Source: Torreya grandis (taxonomy: Eukaryota; Streptophyta; Pinopsida; Cupressales; Taxaceae). From it: DNA of 64,000 nucleotides. Below are positions 57,259 through 64,000 of this stretch, piece after piece. Position 1 is the first letter of the stretch; every line of letters starts with the position of its first letter. Location of the stretch: positions 1,116,001 to 1,180,000 of the forward strand of contig JARHVA010001472.1 in assembly GCA_037957365.1 (NCBI GenBank), in the 5' to 3' direction. Made by a program: the position numbers and the translations under genes. Below the pieces are notes generated by a model, which had not been told where the DNA came from, ran no database searches, and was given only the letters and a program-made list of their open reading frames with translations.

Positions 57259-58654
57259 TTTGAAAGTTTAGAATGATAATGAAATACAAGTGTATTTAAG
57301 TGCAAAAATGAAATGTGAGTTTGAAAAATGTAAGTAAAATTCAAAAATGCATTAAAAAATATGACAAATTGTGTACTATCACATAATGGATGTCGGACTC
57401 TATCGAAAATACGTCCAAACAAGCAATGGAAAATTGGACATCAATTTCAACCGAAAATGTATCCAAGGAATAAATGAGGCTACAATTTCTCCTTTTTAAT
57501 TTTTAAAATTTAATAACTCTAATAGATATATAATATAAGAATATGTACTTTTTAGAAAGACAACATGCAAATTGGAGTTACCAATCAAAAGTTATGGCCT
57601 TTTAAAGGTCTAAAATACATGAACTAGGCATCTAAACTAGAAAGAAACTAAAAATTATATAAATATGGGTGATCATAATGTAAAAATAGCCTTAAAAATA
57701 CATAGATATTTAAAAAATATCCAAGGTGAAAAAAAATCACCTTCCCAAGCTTCACGGATCAAAAGTAATGAACCTTGAAAGAAAAGATCTTCAAATATGG
57801 CTCATAGTGGTGAAGGACAAGCCCTCAGGGACTAAAAGAATGCTCAACAAGTGGTCATATGGCATGAAAAGAGGATGAAATATGTTGGTGGTGTGATGGT
57901 GGTGATGATTCTAGAAGTGGTGGATCTGAGTGGTGCTCCACCCAAAAATTTGACCTTGCACCAAATGAAAACTTCTAAATTGCACTCTACCTTCAAACTT
58001 TCACCACGGGTGCTTCAGTGCTCTATTTTCAGAAAATGAATACTTTTATAAAATATATCAACAAAAGGAATCTAGTGATATAATATTTTATCCATGATTC
58101 TATAAAAAAAATTAGAAAAACTTCCATTTTTCCTGTTGTTCCTCACTTGTTCTACACAAAAAAAAACTTTAAAAAATTGTAAAAAATCACCAAAAGCTCC
58201 AAAAATTCTAATTTATTTTTAAATTAGTATTTTTTTTACTAGGATTCAAAAAAATTACAAGATAATTTCTAGATATTGTATATTTTTTAGATCTGACAAA
58301 TAATCATCACAATGACATATACAATCATCTGAAAAACTTTAGATCTATTCCTCCACTAATTTAGAATTAGATATTGAACAAAAATAATAAAATCAAATTA
58401 CAATCTCTCAAATATGATCTCAAATCTGAAATTTAGCCCAAAATTTAATATAAATATGGCTAAAATTTATCAAAATAAAAAAATTTGCTTGTTTTGATAA
58501 CTATTCTCCTTCCACAAAATTGGCCAAAATTTTGGCAGCATTTCGACTTGAGAAGGCTAAAATTGGAGCAGCATGATGCATCCAAGGATCACACAAATAT
58601 TTCTCTCAATCTCCACCAAATCTCTAATGCTTTGAAAAGACTCCTCAAGAATTT
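57259..58654 (-). other. Element D: unusually long 5' leader
   Basis: About 1.4 kb between PBS and gag with no domain and A-rich text on the plus strand (57640-58500). Copia leaders are usually much shorter, so part may be an insertion or a family trait. No boundaries were seen. Confidence 0.5.
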
Positions 58655-58671
58655 CCTACTCTGGTACTAAA
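58655..58671 (-). other. Element D: primer-binding site (initiator tRNA-Met type)
   Basis: Minus strand TTTAGTACCAGAGTAGG directly after the LTR end, compared with TGGTATCAGAGC: three transitions (G to A, T to C, C to T). Confidence 0.65.
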
Positions 58672-58899
58672 TGAAATCTAGAATAAATTGCATTAACTGA
58701 ATTATCTAAATTAATAAAAGCACTACAAGAGGTGATTATTTATACAATACTAAAATAGATTATATCTCCTAATCTATAGGAGATTACAACTAATCACACC
58801 TAAAAAATACCCCAAATAGCTAGCCTATGTCAATCAAAGGTTAATAACACCTTGAGACATTTATTACAATATAGCTAGGATTAATTAATTATTATAATA
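58672..58899 (-). repeat. Element D: 5' LTR (228 bp)
   Basis: Same length as the 3' LTR. On the minus strand it starts TATTATAATAATTAATT (the TG end has become TA) and ends AGATTTCA. A difference is seen every 10-20 bases. Confidence 0.9.
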
Positions 58900-61800
58900 G
58901 GTGCAAAAGTGGACTATATGAAAATTTAGCTCTCATCATCAGACTTTGCATATTTGTTTTCTATCAGCTTGGACACTTGTGTCATGTTGTGGACGGTAGT
59001 GTCAATACTAGTTTCCTAATTCTTCCACTAGTATTTGGTGGTATGGAATATTGACTCTTTTCTAGAAATTCCACATGTGCCTATTAGGGTTGACGATCAC
59101 CTTTCATGTTCTCTATTCAAATCACATGCACAGGTTCTTGATATTAGTATTTTGATCAAAACCCTATATTTTCCAATTAGGGTATGACACCTTAAAAAAA
59201 TGAGGGTTAATGGGCTCAAATAAATTTGATCCAACCTTAAATACCCCTCTATTAGTGAGTGTTGCCTAGATATCCATATAGTTCAAAAAGGGCCTCAGAT
59301 CAATGTAGTTCTCCCCCTTATGTGGGCTCATGTTTAAATAATTATATAATATGATATATGTAAGTACATGTAGTGATCGAGCTTATAAGTTAAAAAATAT
59401 TTTTCATGGTTTGTTCTTTTGATGCTTTAGACTTGTAATAAGACTACTCATATGACCAATATATAAATAGGAAAGAATAGGGAAAATAGCTTAATTATGC
59501 AATTGATTTTTAGTAGTGTAGTGTAAGCTTAAGAGGTGCTTACCATATGATTAATGAGTGAGATTTAACTTGTATTTATACCACACCTATTTAAATGGTT
59601 CTCATATAAGGGTTAAAGTAAAAAAATATGGTGACCCATACATGTCAAAATATTTACAAATTTGAGTGTTCATAAGGCATCGACACCTACATTGGAGCAT
59701 GGACACTAGCATCCTCTGCTAGTGTCAAAATCTTAATGCAAGTGCCTAGGAAGATATAAAGTTGTTAAAGTTATTTAACTGATAGTGAAAAACATATATC
59801 AAGTTTTAAGTATATTTTGGGTTATAGGTGATATGGGTAATCATAATATTATGGTTGGGCTATAAGATAAGCATTTAGGCACAGTGAGATGGTGAACATG
59901 AGCCTTTTAGTTGCAAGGCAAGTCAAGAACTAAAGGGTAGAGCCATGATTGATATTTTTCAAGTGTACAAAGACTAGTTTAACATATAAATCCATTTTTG
60001 AGTATCTATATTTACCCCCCATTTAATATAGTAATGCATAAAGATGAATTTAATAGGCTAAAGGAAATAAATGGGTGTCATGGTGTGTAAAACACACCTT
60101 GATTTGACTTGAGCCCTATTTTAATTTTATGTATGTGTATGACTTGAAACTAAGATCATGTTACATATGTAATTAATATATATAATCTAAAAATTAATAA
60201 TTGAATTTTTTTGAAATAAAAGAGAACAAGGAAGGTGTACACTTTGTGTCAATGAAACCATGTTACCCCTTGATAGTTTTATTTGGTAATGATGCTTCCT
60301 AGTTGAAGCATTAGAGATAGGTTCACAAATGAACTTTGGAGATATTAAGAATGGAATTAGAGGGTGACCATGCCCCTAACCCAGTATGAATGTGAGTATT
60401 GTCAAGTCCATCAAGATAATTAAATATCAATCACACAATTCAAGTGTAAACATAATCTAGCCAATCTCACCCGAGTCAAATGGTGTAACCATATCAACCC
60501 AACATAAATAAAATTAATGTCAATTCCATAAAGAATGTTGAATCTTGATTGCACTAATCAAAGGATCCAACTACTATAGCAGATAAAATCTTAATTGGTG
60601 CATCTTGGTATGGTTAGTGCATGAATAGTGTATCTATATTTTGTGCATTTTCATGGCATATGCACCTCAAATGTGTCTCAAGTTGAAGTATCTATCAAAA
60701 TGAAACCTTTGATCTCTAAAATGTGTATAATATGTGTCACAAATCTCAATACTTTGTCCCAAATATGTGACAAATGTATAAGATATTATCCCAATTGTAT
60801 ATCTAAATTATGTAAATTGTATCAAATTCTACCAATTTTTTCAACTATATGTGTGTGGAGTCATGTCTCTATGACATTTCCTCACTAATATACCCCCATT
60901 TTGTAGGTGAGGGATATCAAAATTAATAATTGACTTATCTCAAAAGGATAATATAATTGTGTTGTATCTATGCCAATCATCTAATAAAGAACATATAGTG
61001 GTGTCATGTCGAAGTAGATGTATAAATTAAGCTCATAGTATCCAAACATAACAAGCCCTAAGATGCATGATATGGATCATGGAAACATCTATAAGTAAAA
61101 ATATCAACAAAAAATCAAGCACACACACAAGAGTAATCAATATCATGAAAATATGGGTCTAAGGAGACTGTAAATAAGGGGCATGTTCAAATGCCACACA
61201 CTCAAGGGGAAGACATATTCAAATGTGCACACACCAAATAAATAAGAAACACTCAGGGCACTTTGGCCAACAAGCAAGGAACATGTTCAATGTTCTAAAA
61301 TAAAGACAAGGAAAAAACAAGTACACTCAAGTAATCCACATGAAGAGATGAAGTGAAATATAATCAACTAACATAACCATGTCATACTAGTCCCTACATA
61401 AATATGTTAGCAAAATGTCTTGTAGAATACCATATCTAGTAAACTATGTAAGATAGTAACATGAGTATAGGCATGTGTAAATTTTAGTATATAAGCTCAA
61501 TATGATAATGAAAAAAGATCATAAAATAATAGAACCTATTTCAATCTTCATCAGAGAGAAGAAATATGTCCCCCAATGTAGTGTGTCATTCATGAAGAGG
61601 AAAGGTCCAACATTTGTATGCTCATGTATCATGGATCTAATATATGCATGTATCATAATTAAGTACCCATGAAACATATATGTATATAAATATTATATGA
61701 TATATACTATCATAAAGTAAACAACATATGCAAAAACTAGTGAACATGTGAAATGCTAAATATTTTTGTATTTTTTATTTATTTGAATGTTTTTGTATTT

Positions 61801-62010
61801 TCTAGAATATCTATTTTTTGTAAAAAATTTATTTTTTTATATTTTGGATGTTTGTAAAGATATTTTTATTTCATTATCCCATCTAAGGATGCTCATAGGG
61901 TTCTCTATACTATGAATATAGTATAATAAAGTCATGTTTATAAGGATCATGTATACGTGCCAAATCTAGATCTAGAGAATGTGTAATACTTTATGTATGT
62001 TGCATATGAT
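58900..62010. other. No gene recognised
   Basis: About 3.1 kb of AT-rich DNA. A short palindrome GTGTGTAAAACACAC is near 60086-60100. No domain or LTR pair was seen. Confidence 0.5.
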
Positions 62011-62017
62011 TATGTGT

Positions 62018-62309
62018 TCGTGAAGAAGTATTAGAAACTTTATTGTTCATAGAACCCATTTTTTAGTGCTTTGTGATTTCATTGGTGTAATTTTGGGTCT
62101 TTAACCCTTTATAAAACATGGTGCTCTATTGTCAATAATTGGCTAGGTCATGGAGGTGTAAATTCGTGAAGCAGTATTAGAAGCTTTATTATTCATAGAA
62201 CCCATTGTTTAGTGTTTTGTGATTTCATTGGTGTAATTTTGGGTCTTTAACCCTTTATAAAACATGGTGCTCTACTATCAATAATTGGCTAGGTCATGGA
62301 GGTGTAAAT
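62018..62309. repeat. 146-bp direct tandem duplication
   Basis: Copy 1 (62018-62163) and copy 2 (62164-about 62309) begin TCGTGAAG and differ at only about nine positions (for example TATTGTTCATAG/TATTATTCATAG). No gap between them. No coding content. Confidence 0.88.
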
Positions 62310-62439
62310 GAGGACCTCATAGAATACATTATATATCTATAATATAAATGCATCTCAAGTATCAGTTGCCTAGGAAATGGTATTGCCTTTTTCTTACCAT
62401 TTCACTCATGAATAACCTTAGTAGGTTTTATAATTAGTT

Positions 62440-62890
62440 GTCATGGAACAAATTTTACTTGTAATTGATATTCATATTGAATCCCTAAAATTGTAATTAC
62501 TATGTTGAAATGAATATATTTAAGGCAACCATGCATTGTACAAGGTACAATATAAAGGTTATGAATCCAAGGTCATCCTAATAACATATCAAATACTCTC
62601 ATATTTGTTATAATTGAAAATTTTATGCTCACATTTGATAGATAAACTTTTAGAGTTAAATCAATCTCACTAAAAACTTATTGTGTCTTCCCATCGAATG
62701 ATTTGACTATTTTTTTCAAAGGGAAAAAATTATCTTGTGTATCCCAAATGTGTGAGTAATTTCATGGTACATAAATTATCACTAGAACCATTATCAACCA
62801 TAACACTATGTATAGGTTGATGATCAATATGTGCTATGATAAATAAGGAATGAATATTTGACTTATAATCCAAAATATCATTATCATTAA
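62440..62890 (-). pseudogene. Element E: aspartic protease
   Basis: HSLFIIAHIDHQPIHSVMVD, then NGSSDNLCTMKLLTHLGY, carry the Asp-Asn-Gly form of the triad. After stops and a shift, DMLLG, stop, PWIHNLYIVPCTMHGCL (about 62570-62520) gives the LLGRPWIH block with Arg lost to TGA. Both halves of the protease are thus present but out of phase. Confidence 0.8.
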
Positions 62891-63077
62891 ATGAAATGGA
62901 ATGCCTTTGAACCATAGGAGGTATCTCACATTTAAGTGTTCCAATAATCCCATACATTAGGTGCTCATAATTTGGAGTAGGATGTGCATGATATGCCATA
63001 TGAACTTATGGTGTTTTCGTAGAATGATATTGCAGTGTATTATTAAATCTATTTTTATTTTTATGATCATTAGGTTA

Positions 63078-63305
63078 TCATCTTGGATCATTTGGATAAC
63101 CCTCAAAGGTGAGTTGGTAGTTATTAATAAGGTCATGTATCTTGTTCTTCAATTCAAAACATCTATTTGTAGAATTCCCAGGACATTGGTGGTAGTCACA
63201 ATCAATGCTTACATCATATATTTTTGGTAGAGTTTGAATCATATCAACCACCATAAGATGAAAGAGAGATATAAGATGACATTCCACTAGCTTCAGATAG
63301 AGCAA
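63078..63305 (-). pseudogene. Element E: nucleocapsid region with CCHC-variant knuckle
   Basis: DCDYHQCPGNSTNRCFELKN then KIHDLINN at about 63215-63130. The family pattern is C.YH...GH.T..C..LK..I.DLI; Asn replaces the second His. An open stretch of 75 codons. Confidence 0.8.
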
Positions 63306-63419
63306 AGCTAAAGACTCAAGTAATCATGTAAATTGTCTATTAGGTGCATTGGATAAGATGAGTCAATCAAGTTATTGTGATAATCTATTAACCATTGTAG
63401 TTACTTCCTTTTTAGCCTT

Positions 63420-64000
63420 AGTAGGTTTTACCTTATAGCTTGGTTTGATATTAAACTTGGTATTGGGTGTAATTGGTGTGTTTTATATATACTTCATATT
63501 TTTCAATGAAATAAGTTTCTTTTCTCTATCTTGAACAATATGGCATAAGTCATCAAAAGATTTTTAATTATTAAAAACAATAGACTCATGTAAGGTAACA
63601 GGAAAACTTTTCTTTGAGATATCTTGAATCTATTTGTATGCCATTGGATTTGTAATTTTAGCCAACATTGTCTTATACCTCAAGACATATTGATTAATAG
63701 GCTCATTGGTTCCTTATTTGATCTTGAAAATTTATGCATGTGACATCTTTTCAATAATGTTGATTGATAAATGTGCAAGAAAATGATCTACCAAAGGCTT
63801 GAATGCTCTTATTGATTGTATTGGTAGATCATAGAACCATCTCAAAGCATAGTCCTTTAGATTTCTTGGAAATAATTTGATCAAAATTTTGTCATTAGAA
63901 GCATAGTCAAAGCATGTTACATATAAAGAGAAAGGATAGTTCTTGAGGTCACCCTTGCCATCATAAGGTGTGAACTTGGGTGAAATAAATCCATTTGGTA
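63420..64000 (-). pseudogene. Element E: gag core
   Basis: Readable with phase changes: GDLKNYPFSLYVTCFDYASN (about 63960-63900), KLFPRNLKDYALRWFYDLP and IKPL/FKPLVDHFLAHLS, the retrotransposon gag pattern F....L...A..W...L........L...F. Then INQYVLRYKTMLAKI and further Lys-rich text. Truncated by the window edge. Confidence 0.72.

Larger units (their letters stand above)
52964..58899 (-). mobile_element. Element D: nearly complete Ty1/copia retrotransposon (5.9 kb), inactive
   Basis: Two 228-bp LTRs in direct orientation (52964-53191 and 58672-58899), iMet-type PBS, gag, CCHC, protease, integrase, RT, RNase H, and a C-rich/G-rich polypurine tract at the 3' LTR. Domain order on the minus strand (integrase before RT) is diagnostic for Ty1/copia. 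Flanks AGTGT and GGTGC could be a 5-bp target duplication with two transitions. All domains have stops, but their order and spacing are intact. Confidence 0.92.
62440..64000 (-). mobile_element. Element E: partial Ty3/gypsy gag-protease, right end outside window
   Basis: Minus strand: gag core (about 64000-63430), knuckle (63230-63130), protease (62890-62440). RT is not found below 62440; the next recognised feature is the tandem duplication. The knuckle variant (C..H....G) is the one found in element A, suggesting the same broad group. Confidence 0.75.

Overview
This is 64 kb of AT-rich, CpG-poor eukaryotic DNA made almost entirely of decayed retrotransposons. I found no intact protein-coding gene, no tRNA or rRNA gene and no CRISPR array. 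The element types (Tat/Ogre-like Ty3/gypsy with a second RNase H, Ty1/copia, L1-type LINEs with DUF4283 ORF1) point to a land-plant nuclear genome. Old, unpurged elements and a non-L1 LINE reverse transcriptase suggest a large gymnosperm-like genome, but that is inference. Letters A-J are labels used here only.

Left part (1-16.5 kb). Element F (minus strand, 1-3.3 kb) is a Ty3/gypsy polyprotein reading gag, protease, archaeal-type RNase H (aRH), then the start of RT, which runs off the left edge. Its LTR-like region carries three variant hairpins. An array of at least eleven G-box-like motifs follows at 4.88-5.63 kb. Element B (minus) has a 1.19-kb LTR at 11053-12238, a primer-binding site, a leader of about 2.3 kb and a broken ORF of about 730 codons (6.56-8.76 kb). 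That ORF holds 21-residue and 19-residue tandem repeats and no gag or pol motif I recognise. Element C (minus) leaves gag and protease scraps at 13.2-14.6 kb.

Element A (plus, 16541-31827) is a complete but dead 15.3-kb Tat/Ogre-type element. It has a perfect 5-bp target duplication (AAAAT), two LTRs, a PBS, gag, protease, RT, RNase H, aRH and integrase in the usual order, and a 3' noncoding tract with seven hairpin repeats whose stems vary by paired changes. Element B belongs to the same family by LTR and leader. B shows that the 0.47-kb block missing from A's left LTR is ancestral, so that LTR suffered a deletion.

Middle (32-50 kb). G is an L1-type LINE (plus, about 32.8-40.3 kb) with DUF4283 ORF1, endonuclease, RT and a zinc-binding C-terminus, split by about 1.7 kb of foreign DNA. 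A lone DUF4283/zinc-knuckle pseudogene (I, minus) lies at 43.4-44.8 kb. H (minus, 47.05-49.64 kb) is a different LINE with a GDFNA-type endonuclease and an RT unlike the L1 type.

Right part (51.7-64 kb). A zinc-knuckle scrap (J) flanks D, a nearly whole Ty1/copia element (52964-58899, minus) with two 228-bp LTRs, PBS and polypurine tract. After about 3 kb with nothing recognised and a 146-bp tandem duplication, a last Ty3/gypsy gag-protease fragment (E, minus) runs off the right edge.

Across elements most stops sit where CAG, CAA, CGA or TGG would be expected, and several catalytic Asp codons have become Asn. This is the footprint expected from long-term deamination of methylated cytosine in silenced repeats.
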